Below are positions 1 to 8,037 of a stretch of 64,000 nucleotides of DNA, one piece after another. The notes beneath the pieces were generated by a model. The model worked only from the letters and a program-made list of their open reading frames with translations. It was not told the DNA's origin and searched no databases. Source of the DNA: Kocuria turfanensis (GTDB lineage Bacteria > Actinomycetota > Actinomycetes > Actinomycetales > Micrococcaceae). The stretch spans positions 1-64,000 of the forward strand of contig NZ_CP014483.1 of the NCBI RefSeq assembly GCF_001580365.1, read 5' to 3'. The position numbers were made by a program, and so were the translations under genes. Every line of letters starts with the position of its first letter. Position 1 is the stretch's first letter.

Positions 1-1
1 G

Positions 2-1003
2 CAGGCATCGGCCGGCGGCTGCACCCCGTCCACGGTCGTCTCCGGTGAGGACTCCGCCGACGCGGTGATCAACGTCCCCAATGGCTGGGGCCCGCTCGTG
101 GAGGAGGCCGCCAAGACGGCAGGGCTGCCGGTGAGTGTCGCGGCCGCCCAGCTCAAGCAGGAATCCAATTGGGACCCCCGCGCCGGCAGCTCCGCCGGGG
201 CGCAGGGCATCGCTCAGTTCATGCCCGACACCTGGGCCGCCTATGGCGAGGGCGGGGACGTGACCGATCCCGAGGACGCGATCCCTGCCTATGGGCGCTA
301 CATGGCCGCGCTGCGCAATGAGGTGAAGCCCTTGGCCGGTGATGACGCTGACCAGCTGGTGCGCCTGACCCTCGCCGCCTACAACGCCGGCCCCGGCGCG
401 GTGGCCCAGCACAAGGGTGTGCCGCCGTTCGCGGAGACGCAGCGCTACGTGGCCACGATCCTCGACGGCGGTCAGATCGAGTTCTCCCCCGGCTGTGAGG
501 CCCCCACCGGGGGCAAAGCCTGGGACGGCGACCTGGGAGACGGGGAGTGGACCGCACCGCTACCCGGGGGCAAGTTCACCTCCGGCTACGGGCGGCGCAA
601 CGTACCCGGTGTGCCCGAGTGGGCGCAGAACCACATGGGCCTGGACTTCGCCACCCCCGGTGCCGGCTCCCGTCCCGGGGGGCCGGTGATCGCCCCGACC
701 GATCTGCGGATCACCGGGTTCAACGACACCGATGGATGCGTGATCGCCAAGGTCGACAACGACGACGATCCCGACTTCGGGTTCGCCTTCTGCCACCTGA
801 ACTCCTGGGGCGTGAAAAAGGGCCAGAAACTCACCCGCGGCGACGTGATCGGCACCGAGGGCAACCGGGGCCAGTTCGGCATGTCCACCCACCTGCACAT
901 CGAGATCTACCGGCCCGATGCCCCCGACGTCGTTTTCCCCTATCAGGGCTTCAACATCGACCCCCAGCCGATCCTGCGCGAGAAAGGAGCGTGGCCCGCA
1001 TGA
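2..1003 (+). CDS. Bifunctional cell-wall hydrolase of the conjugation system (SLT transglycosylase + M23 peptidase), 5' partial
   Basis: The reading frame is open to the first base of the window, so the start and any signal peptide lie upstream; the first in-frame GTG seen (65) need not be the real start. The N-terminal half is a soluble lytic transglycosylase domain: the catalytic glutamate is in KQESNWDP, followed by GAQGIAQFMPDTW and the LAAYNAGPGAV motif. The C-terminal half is an M23 (LytM) metallopeptidase with zinc ligands in NHMGLDF and HLHIE. Enzymes with this pair of domains locally open peptidoglycan for a Gram-positive type IV secretion channel. It is the first visible gene of an operon running to 13133, with its stop overlapping the next start. 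Domain calls are firm; the role in transfer is inferred from context. Confidence 0.9.
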   Translation, partial: QASAGGCTPSTVVSGEDSADAVINVPNGWGPLVEEAAKTAGLPVSVAAAQLKQESNWDPRAGSSAGAQGIAQFMPDTWAAYGEGGDVTDPEDAIPAYGRYMAALRNEVKPLAGDDADQLVRLTLAAYNAGPGAVAQHKGVPPFAETQRYVATILDGGQIEFSPGCEAPTGGKAWDGDLGDGEWTAPLPGGKFTSGYGRRNVPGVPEWAQNHMGLDFATPGAGSRPGGPVIAPTDLRITGFNDTDGCVIAKVDNDDDPDFGFAFCHLNSWGVKKGQKLTRGDVIGTEGNRGQFGMSTHLHIEIYRPDAPDVVFPYQGFNIDPQPILREKGAWPA

Positions 1004-1635
1004 GCCGCCACCCCCACCTGATCACTGCCCTGGCCCTGTGCGCCGTACCCCTGACGGCGTGCTCGACCAGCCCGGCCCAGGAGACGTCCGCCTCCTCCAG
1101 TGCAGCGGCCCCGGCCAGCTCGGCCCCGGCCGCCTGGCCTACGTCGAGCAGCTTCCCCACCCCGGAGGTGCCCGGCGATGGGACGTTCCCGCGTGTTCAG
1201 GACGTGGACCGCACCGATGTGGACTCCACCGCCCGGGCGGCCGCGCTCCTGCTGCACTCCTGGGACACCGCCAGCGATCGCACCGAAACGGCGGCTGCGA
1301 TCCGCACCAAGCCGCTTATGTCGGACGAGTGGGCAGCCCACCAGGTGGAGCCTGAGCGCAACTCCTCCCAGGGGGCGTGGTTGGACCCCGCCTCGCACGG
1401 GGCCTACAGCCGGGCCCAGGCAGTGCCGGCGATCGGGGATACGACCCGCGACGTCGCCGAGGACAAGGCGGTGAGGGCGTACAAGGTGACCTGGCGGTGG
1501 GCCAGCCGCGACGGGGAACCGGCCGAGGGTACCGGCACCCGGCACGTGACGATCTACCTGGAACGCCACTCTGGGACCTGGGAGGTCGTGGGCCACCAGT
1601 CCCACGACCTGCCCGCCGGGGAGGCCACCTCGTGA
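1000..1635 (+). CDS. Conjugation-operon lipoprotein
   Basis: A 211-residue lipoprotein. The N-terminus has basic residues, a hydrophobic stretch and the lipobox LTAC (Cys about residue 21), followed by a Ser/Ala/Pro-rich linker of about 40 residues and a compact domain ending in YLERHSGTWEVVGHQ, reminiscent of the small alpha/beta (NTF2-like) domains found in VirB8-type transfer proteins. ATG 1000 overlaps the previous stop as ATGA and follows an AAAGGAG ribosome site. It probably sits on the outer face of the membrane next to the transfer channel. No specific family was recognised. Confidence 0.85.
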   Translation: MSRHPHLITALALCAVPLTACSTSPAQETSASSSAAAPASSAPAAWPTSSSFPTPEVPGDGTFPRVQDVDRTDVDSTARAAALLLHSWDTASDRTETAAAIRTKPLMSDEWAAHQVEPERNSSQGAWLDPASHGAYSRAQAVPAIGDTTRDVAEDKAVRAYKVTWRWASRDGEPAEGTGTRHVTIYLERHSGTWEVVGHQSHDLPAGEATS

Positions 1636-3200
1636 GCCCGCCCGTGCACACCTGGCCGGTGATCACCCTGACCTTCGGGGCGGAGCAGATCGTGGCCGAT
1701 GCCAACGGGGAGGTGTTGACCTACCCGGTGCTCGATGCCGGTGCTACTCACGAGGTCGCCGCGGACGCGGCTACCGAGGCGTGCCGGCGACTCGGATTGA
1801 AGGCGTGCCGGGTGCAGGGCCACACCGAGGACGGGTCCGTATTCGAGATGGTCGTGGACGCCGAACTGGGCACCCTGGAGGAGTACGAGTTTCCGGCTGG
1901 TCCCGGGCCGGCTGGCCCCGGGCCTGCTGACCGCAGCGCAGCCCGGCGGGGCGGGAGCACCGCCCGGACCCGCAAGGCGGTTGCCCGGTCCGGGAACCAG
2001 CGCCGTCGCGCCCTGGCGATCTGGGGCAGCGTCGGGGTCTTGGGATTGACGGCCGGGGCCTCGGTGGCGATGACCCTCACCGAGAGCGACCGGGAGCCGG
2101 TCGCGGTGGTGCACACCCCGCCCCCAGCCCAGCTGCCGGTGCCGGCCCCGGCCGGATGGGACACCTACGGTGCGTGGGCCACGCCCATGTCCGGGTCCCA
2201 GGTGAGAGCGGTCCTGGACTGGGAGGGCCGCCCGGTCAGTGTGGACGGGAGCAAGCTCATCGGCCACGACCCGGACACGGGTGTGGAGCAGTGGAGCAGG
2301 TCCGCGCCGTTCACCGTGACGCAGCTGGCGGTGTTCACCGTGGACGGGCAGACCCGGCTGGCGGCCGCCACGGCCAAGGAGCTGGTGCTGTTCACCCCGG
2401 ACTCCACCGAGCCGATCCGGGTCCAGGTGCCGCAGGAGGCCAGTGTGGTCCTGGACGGCGGCACCGTGCCCCGGCTGGATCTGCCCAATCAGAAGTCCCT
2501 GCTGGTTGGTGCGGACGGGTCCACCGCCTCCCGGGTGGTGCCGGCGGCCGCCAAACCTCTGGAAGCCCAGGGGACGGACCTGATCGCTGCCGATGCGAAG
2601 GCGGGGAAGGTGTGGCGGGTCGGCACCGACTCGGCGGCCCTGCCCAAGCCCGCGACCCTGCCGGCCCCGGCCAAGGGCGCGGAACTCACCGGCATCCTCG
2701 GCAGCGTGGAGGGCCGGGTGGTGGCGGCCTGGAAGGACGGGAAGCAGACGGTCGTCGGGTTCTACGACGTGGATGAGGCCACGGAGGCGACTGCGGTGAA
2801 GCAGGTCGCGGTGCGCGAGCTCGACGGGAACCAGATCACCACCTCCACGGTGCAGGCCGATCGGGTCCACGGGCTGCTGCTGGCCTCGACGGTGCTGGTC
2901 GATGTGGAAGCCACCAGCGCCCACCGCCTCGAGGGCCAGGCCACGCTGGCCGCCGGCTACGCCTGGGTCACCGATGACGGTGAGCAGACCCAGGTCACCC
3001 GGGACGGGCAGACCGAGGCCACCACCCGGGCTGATCAGGCGGCGGTGCCTGACGTCATCACCGACAACGGGATGGCGATGACCCGGGTGGACGGGTCCAC
3101 CGATGGCTCCCTTTATGCCCTGGTCGAGACCGGCCCCACCCCCACTGCCAGCCCGTCACCGACTGCGAGTACTACCCCTACTGCCAAGGAGACCCCCTGA
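1632..3200 (+). CDS. Single-pass membrane protein with a large extracytoplasmic domain
   Basis: Starts at GTG 1632, overlapping the previous stop (GTGA); 522 residues. The cytoplasmic N-terminal 90 residues are a small folded domain, then comes a basic, Pro/Gly-rich linker, one transmembrane helix at about residues 127-148, and about 350 extracytoplasmic residues made of repeated short beta-strand blocks (for example VDGSKLIGHDPDTGVEQW and AADAKAGKVWRVG), which look like PQQ or beta-propeller blades. The tail is a Thr/Ser/Pro linker. Given its place in the operon it is probably a structural or adhesive part of the transfer apparatus. Function is unknown; the propeller reading is tentative. 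Confidence 0.8.
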   Translation: MSPPVHTWPVITLTFGAEQIVADANGEVLTYPVLDAGATHEVAADAATEACRRLGLKACRVQGHTEDGSVFEMVVDAELGTLEEYEFPAGPGPAGPGPADRSAARRGGSTARTRKAVARSGNQRRRALAIWGSVGVLGLTAGASVAMTLTESDREPVAVVHTPPPAQLPVPAPAGWDTYGAWATPMSGSQVRAVLDWEGRPVSVDGSKLIGHDPDTGVEQWSRSAPFTVTQLAVFTVDGQTRLAAATAKELVLFTPDSTEPIRVQVPQEASVVLDGGTVPRLDLPNQKSLLVGADGSTASRVVPAAAKPLEAQGTDLIAADAKAGKVWRVGTDSAALPKPATLPAPAKGAELTGILGSVEGRVVAAWKDGKQTVVGFYDVDEATEATAVKQVAVRELDGNQITTSTVQADRVHGLLLASTVLVDVEATSAHRLEGQATLAAGYAWVTDDGEQTQVTRDGQTEATTRADQAAVPDVITDNGMAMTRVDGSTDGSLYALVETGPTPTASPSPTASTTPTAKETP

Positions 3201-4654
3201 TGAGAATGACCGCCACGATCGACTCCACCGGTGCTGTGGAGCTGGACACCGCCGGGCAAATCACCCGTGAGAACCACTCCACCGTGGGCGATGCCCGCCG
3301 GGCCGTGATGGCCACGGCAAAGAGCCTGGCGGAGCAGACCAGCCAGGACATGCAGCTGCACATCGAGGACCCCGCCGGGTCCCGCACCTTCCTGGTCGGC
3401 GCCGATGGCACGTCCCGGCAGGAGAGCGTAGCTCCGGCGGCTGGGTCCGTGGCCACGGTGGAGCCGGTGGCATCGGCCTCCGTCGAGCGTCCGACCCCGG
3501 TCGAGTCCCCGGCGTCGATTGAGTCAGTCGATTCCACTGAGCCCGAGCCGGTGCCTGCGGTGGAGCCGGTGGCGTCGGCCGCTGTTGAGTCCCCGGCGCC
3601 GGTGGCTGCTGCGGTTGAGGAGGACCAGGCTGTGGCCCCGGTGGCTGCGACTTCCACGGCCCCTAATCCGTTCCTCGGCGGCCGCCCCTCCACGGCCCGC
3701 ACGACGGAGCCCGTGGCGGCTGGTAGTCGGCGGGAGTCGCTGCCGTCCTTCGTGGACCGCCCCGAGGTGGACGCCCCGGCCCAGTACGGGTGGCGTGGGG
3801 CGCTGAACCAGTTAGGCCTGCGCCTGGCGCCCTCGGCGGCGGAGCTGAGCCAGCGCCAGGACGAGGCCGCGGTTTCCGCCCACTGGCCGGGCCCGCGCAC
3901 GATCGCGGTCCTGAACCCCAAGGGCGGGGCCGGGAAGACCCCTACGGTCATCTGCCTATCGGCCGTGTTCGCCCGCCTCTCCGGGGGCGGGGTGCTGGCC
4001 TGGGACAACAACAACTCCCTGGGCTCCCTGGGGTGGCGCACCTTTGATGCCGGGCATGAGGCCACCGTGGTCGATCTGCTGGGGCGCACCGAGCACTTCA
4101 TGACCTCCGATGCCCGGGTGGGGGATTTGTCCGAGTACGTCCACCACCAGCCGGCGGACCGGTACGACGTGCTGCGCTCCGATGACCGTTCCGGGGACCA
4201 GGAGCGGCACATGGTCACCGGCGATGAGGTGGACCGGTTGCACGCGGTGGCCGCGAAGTATTACCGGGCGATCGTGATGGATTCGGGCAACACCGAACGC
4301 GGAGCAAACTGGCAGGCAATGATCGGCCACGCCGATCAGGTCGTGATCCCGGTGAAGTCCGTTGATGACGCCGCCGAGGGCGCCTCCCGGGTGCTGGCCG
4401 CCCTGCACGCCGGGGACGCCCACGCCCAGGGCCTCGCCCGGAATGCGGTGGTGGTGGTGCTGTGCTGCGAGCCCGGTCACCAGAAGACCAAGGCCAAAGA
4501 ACTGGCGGAGGAGTTCTCCCCCTACGTGCGGGCGGTGGTCACGATCCCGTATGACCGGGCGCTGGTGGAGGGTCGGGTGCGGTTCACGGCGATGACCCCG
4601 GCCACCCGCCGGGCCTGGCTGCGCGCCGGGGCAGCGGTGCGGGAGGGACTGTGA
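3200..4654 (+). CDS. ParA/MinD-like ATPase of the transfer operon
   Basis: A 484-residue protein beginning at ATG 3200 (TGATG overlap). Residues 1-65 form a small domain, residues about 75-180 are a low-complexity Pro/Val/Ala/Glu linker, and the C-terminal 250 residues are a deviant Walker ATPase with NPKGGAGKTPT at about 239-249, the signature lysine (KGG) and downstream VMDSGN and DQVVIPVKSVDDA strands typical of the MinD/ParA fold. Such ATPases are common in actinobacterial conjugation operons and probably position the secretion apparatus or the DNA. There is no ParB partner beside it, so it is more likely a transfer protein than the replicon partition ATPase. Confidence 0.85.
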   Translation: MRMTATIDSTGAVELDTAGQITRENHSTVGDARRAVMATAKSLAEQTSQDMQLHIEDPAGSRTFLVGADGTSRQESVAPAAGSVATVEPVASASVERPTPVESPASIESVDSTEPEPVPAVEPVASAAVESPAPVAAAVEEDQAVAPVAATSTAPNPFLGGRPSTARTTEPVAAGSRRESLPSFVDRPEVDAPAQYGWRGALNQLGLRLAPSAAELSQRQDEAAVSAHWPGPRTIAVLNPKGGAGKTPTVICLSAVFARLSGGGVLAWDNNNSLGSLGWRTFDAGHEATVVDLLGRTEHFMTSDARVGDLSEYVHHQPADRYDVLRSDDRSGDQERHMVTGDEVDRLHAVAAKYYRAIVMDSGNTERGANWQAMIGHADQVVIPVKSVDDAAEGASRVLAALHAGDAHAQGLARNAVVVVLCCEPGHQKTKAKELAEEFSPYVRAVVTIPYDRALVEGRVRFTAMTPATRRAWLRAGAAVREGL

Positions 4655-5259
4655 TCGTGGACAGTCCCCGCAACCCCTTCGTGGCCGCACCCGAGGTGGT
4701 GGAGGAGGAGGACCCGATGGAGGAGGACCCGATCCTCGGTTCCCGAGACTCCATCCGCGGCCCGCAGAACCTCCAGCAGAGGCTGGCCGAGGAACCAGTG
4801 CCCGCCGAGGAGCCGGCCGCCCAGGTGGACGTCTCCCAGGCCACGTTGTGGCTGGTCGGCGCTTCCGGTGGGGTGGGCACCTCCACCCTGGCCGGGCTGT
4901 GCTCGGAGTCCATCGTGGACGCCGGCGTGCAGGAACCGGAGTGGGCGGGACGGGCGCTGCTGGTGTGCTCCACCAGCGCGACCTCCCTGGAGGCGGCCGC
5001 CCAGCTGGCCCGCAAGTCCGCCACCGGACAGCTGCCCTATGAGCTGGTCGGGCTGGTCATCGTCCACGACCGGCCCAAGAACCGGATCACCAAACCCACC
5101 CTGACCTACGCCCGCAGTGTGGCGCGCATGTTCCCGGTGGCCATGACCGTCCCCTACGAACCGTCCTGGCGCGAGGTCGGCGTCACCCCCTCCCCTTCCA
5201 GCACCCGGCTGAAAACCGTGCTGCGGAAGATCCACAAAATCGCCCAGACCGGGCACTGA
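4651..5259 (+). CDS. P-loop protein, DUF6668-like
   Basis: A 202-residue protein with GTG start 4651 overlapping the previous stop. After a 60-residue acidic N-terminus it has the loop GASGGVGTSTLA at about residues 70-80, which resembles the P-loop of MinD-type proteins but has GT in place of GKT. Later strands (ALLVCSTSATSLEAA, LVGLVIVHDRP, VPYEPSWREVG) fit the same fold. The catalytic lysine of a normal Walker A is missing, so it may bind nucleotide weakly or act as a pseudo-ATPase partner of the ATPase encoded just upstream. I assign DUF6668 from memory of the motif and could not check it. Confidence 0.75.
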   Translation: MIVDSPRNPFVAAPEVVEEEDPMEEDPILGSRDSIRGPQNLQQRLAEEPVPAEEPAAQVDVSQATLWLVGASGGVGTSTLAGLCSESIVDAGVQEPEWAGRALLVCSTSATSLEAAAQLARKSATGQLPYELVGLVIVHDRPKNRITKPTLTYARSVARMFPVAMTVPYEPSWREVGVTPSPSSTRLKTVLRKIHKIAQTGH

Positions 5260-5274
5260 GAAAGGAACCCCCCA

Positions 5275-5544
5275 ATGCTCATCAACACCCTCAACGCCCT
5301 GATGATCCCGGCCATCAACGCCACCCCCACCCAGCCCCCGGGCATGGAGAACGTGACCATGATCCTCGGCTGGATTCTCTGGGCCGCCGGGCTGGTGCTG
5401 TTCGTCTACTTCATCTTCGGGCTCGTCACCGCCGGGCGGAACCGCCGCCGTGGTGACGAGGTCGAGGCCCCCGTGTGGCCGCTGGTCGCGGCCGCTCTGC
5501 TCGGGGCGGCCGGGGCGATCTGGAACATGATCACCGGCGGCTGA
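5275..5544 (+). CDS. Small two-helix membrane protein
   Basis: An 89-residue protein preceded by an AAAGGAA ribosome site. It has two hydrophobic helices, about residues 26-50 (ILGWILWAAGLVLFVYFIFG) and 65-85 (VWPLVAAALLGAAGAIWNMI), separated by a basic loop (RNRRRGDE). Size, topology and location just before the VirB8- and VirB6-like genes match the TrbC/VirB2-type or DUF6112-type small membrane subunits of actinobacterial transfer systems. A pilin-like or channel role is an inference. Confidence 0.75.
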   Translation: MLINTLNALMIPAINATPTQPPGMENVTMILGWILWAAGLVLFVYFIFGLVTAGRNRRRGDEVEAPVWPLVAAALLGAAGAIWNMITGG

Positions 5545-5593
5545 GCCGGCCCCCCGTTCCTCAACCGGCACCGCAACGACAGGGAGACCCCCG

Positions 5594-6403
5594 ATGGACA
5601 CGAACAACAACAACGACACGAACAAGGGCCGTCCCCGCTGGTTCGGCCCGGCGGTCATCGCCCTGGTGCTGCTGCTGGTCGCGGTAGCCGGATGGACCAT
5701 CCGCAACCTCACTACCCCCGATGAGGCCCAGGCTCCCACCTCGCCTGCTGCCCCTGCTACCTCGGCTGCCCCCACCCAGGGGGCGGCCGAGGCGGCTGCT
5801 CCTGCCTCGGGGGAGGACTTCGCCTGGGACTGCCAAGCCCAGCTGAACCAGGACGCGGTATCGGTGGCCGATGAGGCCCCTGAGGTCCTGGACTGGGTGG
5901 CTGCCGGCTATAACGTGGTGCCCTCCTCTGACGAGTTCGGCGGCTGTGAGCGACGCGACTCCGGGCTGCGGGTGGGCTACGCCCATTCGGAGGCCGGGGC
6001 TCTGATGGCCGCGGCGACTTACGCGATGGCCTTGGACCCGTCCGTGAGCGAGGAAGCGGCTAAGAACGTCGAGGTGGGCATTGCCGAGGGACCCAACCGA
6101 GACCGGTTGAAGGAGAAGGCCCAGCGCATCCGTGACGGTGTGGAGGAAGGCGACGACGGGTCAGCGTCGGCGTCCACGACGCTGATCGGTTACTCCCAAG
6201 ACCACTACACCGACGAAGCGGCGTCCTATCAGCTGATCTACTCCCTGCCCTCGGACAACGGTCTGATGACCAAGGTGGCTGTGCAGGCCGATGTGGTGTG
6301 GGAGGACGGGGACTGGAAACTCGACCCGGCCTCGGGCACTGAGCTGATGACCTCGGACCAGTACCAGGGTCAGTACTACGTGGAGTGGGGGCCCAAGAGC
6401 TGA
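5594..6403 (+). CDS. VirB8-like membrane-anchored transfer protein
   Basis: A 269-residue protein with an Asn-rich N-terminus, one transmembrane helix at about residues 17-36, an Ala/Pro/Thr linker to about residue 75 and a C-terminal domain of about 190 residues. The domain (starting FAWDCQAQLN and ending YVEWGPKS, with a strand VQADVVWEDGDWKL) resembles the NTF2-like folds of VirB8/TcpC-type scaffold proteins. The closest described family I recall is DUF8175, but this is unverified. A GGGAGA ribosome site precedes ATG 5594. It probably tethers the channel to the membrane. Confidence 0.75.
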   Translation: MDTNNNNDTNKGRPRWFGPAVIALVLLLVAVAGWTIRNLTTPDEAQAPTSPAAPATSAAPTQGAAEAAAPASGEDFAWDCQAQLNQDAVSVADEAPEVLDWVAAGYNVVPSSDEFGGCERRDSGLRVGYAHSEAGALMAAATYAMALDPSVSEEAAKNVEVGIAEGPNRDRLKEKAQRIRDGVEEGDDGSASASTTLIGYSQDHYTDEAASYQLIYSLPSDNGLMTKVAVQADVVWEDGDWKLDPASGTELMTSDQYQGQYYVEWGPKS

Positions 6404-8037
6404 TGGACGTCATCAAGGATGTTGCTGGCAGCATCGCCGGGGACACGGTGGAGAAGCTGATCCTGTTCATGGCCGGTTGGCTGATCGAGGTGTTCACCAC
6501 GATGCTCGATCTGGTCGGCACCTGGTGGCTGAACATTGGTGCCCCGGAAATGGGCGCCGGCTCGGCCACGGAGCGGGTGCAGACCGCCACCACGACCTTC
6601 GTGGGGGTCGCCGGCATCATCGGTACGGCTTTCGCTGTGCTGCGCATTGCCCGGGATCACAACCGGGAGTCGGCCGAGAATCTGGTGATGGGGCTGATCC
6701 GCACCGTGGTGGTCTCCGGCCTGGCGGTGTCGATGGTGTCCCTGTCGCTGGCGGTCACTGATGAGGTGGCCCCGTGGCTGGTGGACACCATTGCCGGCAA
6801 CGCGGCCCGGGACGGGCTGGGCCAGTCGATGGGCCTGAGCGGGATGGTGGGTGCTGGGATGGCGTTGCCGACCGCTGGGATTCTGCTGTTCCTGACTCCG
6901 TTCGCGCTGCTGGGGGCGATCCTCAACGCGGCCCTGGTGATCTTCTCCTACGGGGTGGCCGGGGCCCTGTGCGGGCTGCTGCCGATCTTCGCTGCGGCTT
7001 CCACCACGCAGAAGGGGCAAAAGTCCTTCGATAAGGCGGTGGGCTGGTTGCTGGCGATGATCCTTTTCAAGCCTGGGGCCGCGGTGATCTACGGCTTCGG
7101 CTTGGCCTTGATGAACGGGATCGACGGCACCGGCGGCGATGAGGTCGCCAACAAGATCATCTCCTTGCTCACCGGCACCGTGGTCATTTTCTCGGCCTGC
7201 TTCGCGATGCCCGCTCTGGTCCGTGTCCTGGTCCCGGCCGTCAGCGCCGGGCCCCGCGGTATGGGCGCTGGTGGACTGGCGATGGTCGGCGGGGCACTGG
7301 CCATCGGTGCGGTGACCGCTGGTGTCGGCACCCTGGCCGCCGGAGCCGGGGCCGCTGGCGCTGGTGCCGGAGCTGCTGGGGCTGGTGCTGCCGGTGGCGC
7401 TGCCGGTGCTGCCGGTGGCGCTGCCGGAGCTGCTGGGGCTGGTGCCGGCGGAGCTGGTGCCGGCGGAGCTGGTGCTGCTGGTGCTGGAGTTGGTGGTGTC
7501 TCGGGTGGCGGTGCCGGTGCATCCGGGGCCAGCGCGACGGATGCTGGTGCCGGCGCTGGGGGCGGTGCCTCCAGTACGACCGGAGCCCCGGGATCGTCTG
7601 GTGCTGGTGGGTCTGCCCCGGCCGGTGGACCGGCCGGCGCCGAGAACGTGGAGAGCACCACGGCTGGTGCAGCTGCTACCTCCGCGCCGGGGACCACGAC
7701 TGGTGGGGCCTCGGGTGCGGAGAACGTGCAGAGCCCCAGCACGGGTGCTGCCCCGAGCAGTGCCCCCGGCACGGGCGGGGCCTCGGGGGCGGAGCAGGTG
7801 CAGACCTCGAGCTCGTCCCCGGCAGCGGCCGGAGGGTCCGCCGAGGCGTCCGGGCCGGCCGGTGCCGAGCCGGTGGCTGCGACCAATGGTGCCGCGCCGA
7901 CCGGGCATCCGGGCGGGGAAGGGTCCTCGGCCACAGGGGCCAAGAATCCGTTGATCAACGGCCAACGACTGGAATTCGGGCTGCGGGAAGCCGTCCGGGA
8001 CGCTGAACAATCCATCGAAAGTGGTGAGGACCTGTGA
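6403..8037 (+). CDS. VirB6/TrbL-like polytopic membrane channel protein
   Basis: A 544-residue protein starting at ATG 6403 (TGATG overlap; an upstream in-frame GTG at 6385 would overlap the previous gene and looks less likely). The first 300 residues hold several hydrophobic helices in the pattern of TrbL/VirB6 channel proteins. Residues about 300-370 are almost pure Gly/Ala, followed by Gly/Ser/Ala-rich sequence in which AGAENVES, GAENVQS and GAEQVQTS recur at about 40-residue spacing up to about 490, then a short conserved end. The Gly/Ala tract is encoded by repetitive DNA at 7330-7500. It probably forms the inner-membrane part of the DNA channel. Confidence 0.8.
   Translation: MDVIKDVAGSIAGDTVEKLILFMAGWLIEVFTTMLDLVGTWWLNIGAPEMGAGSATERVQTATTTFVGVAGIIGTAFAVLRIARDHNRESAENLVMGLIRTVVVSGLAVSMVSLSLAVTDEVAPWLVDTIAGNAARDGLGQSMGLSGMVGAGMALPTAGILLFLTPFALLGAILNAALVIFSYGVAGALCGLLPIFAAASTTQKGQKSFDKAVGWLLAMILFKPGAAVIYGFGLALMNGIDGTGGDEVANKIISLLTGTVVIFSACFAMPALVRVLVPAVSAGPRGMGAGGLAMVGGALAIGAVTAGVGTLAAGAGAAGAGAGAAGAGAAGGAAGAAGGAAGAAGAGAGGAGAGGAGAAGAGVGGVSGGGAGASGASATDAGAGAGGGASSTTGAPGSSGAGGSAPAGGPAGAENVESTTAGAAATSAPGTTTGGASGAENVQSPSTGAAPSSAPGTGGASGAEQVQTSSSSPAAAGGSAEASGPAGAEPVAATNGAAPTGHPGGEGSSATGAKNPLINGQRLEFGLREAVRDAEQSIESGEDL

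Noticed and set aside
3200-4654. Replicon partition ParA
   Set aside because: The ATPase fold is right, but the gene is embedded in the transfer operon by overlapping stops and starts, has a long linker domain, and no ParB or iterons adjoin it.
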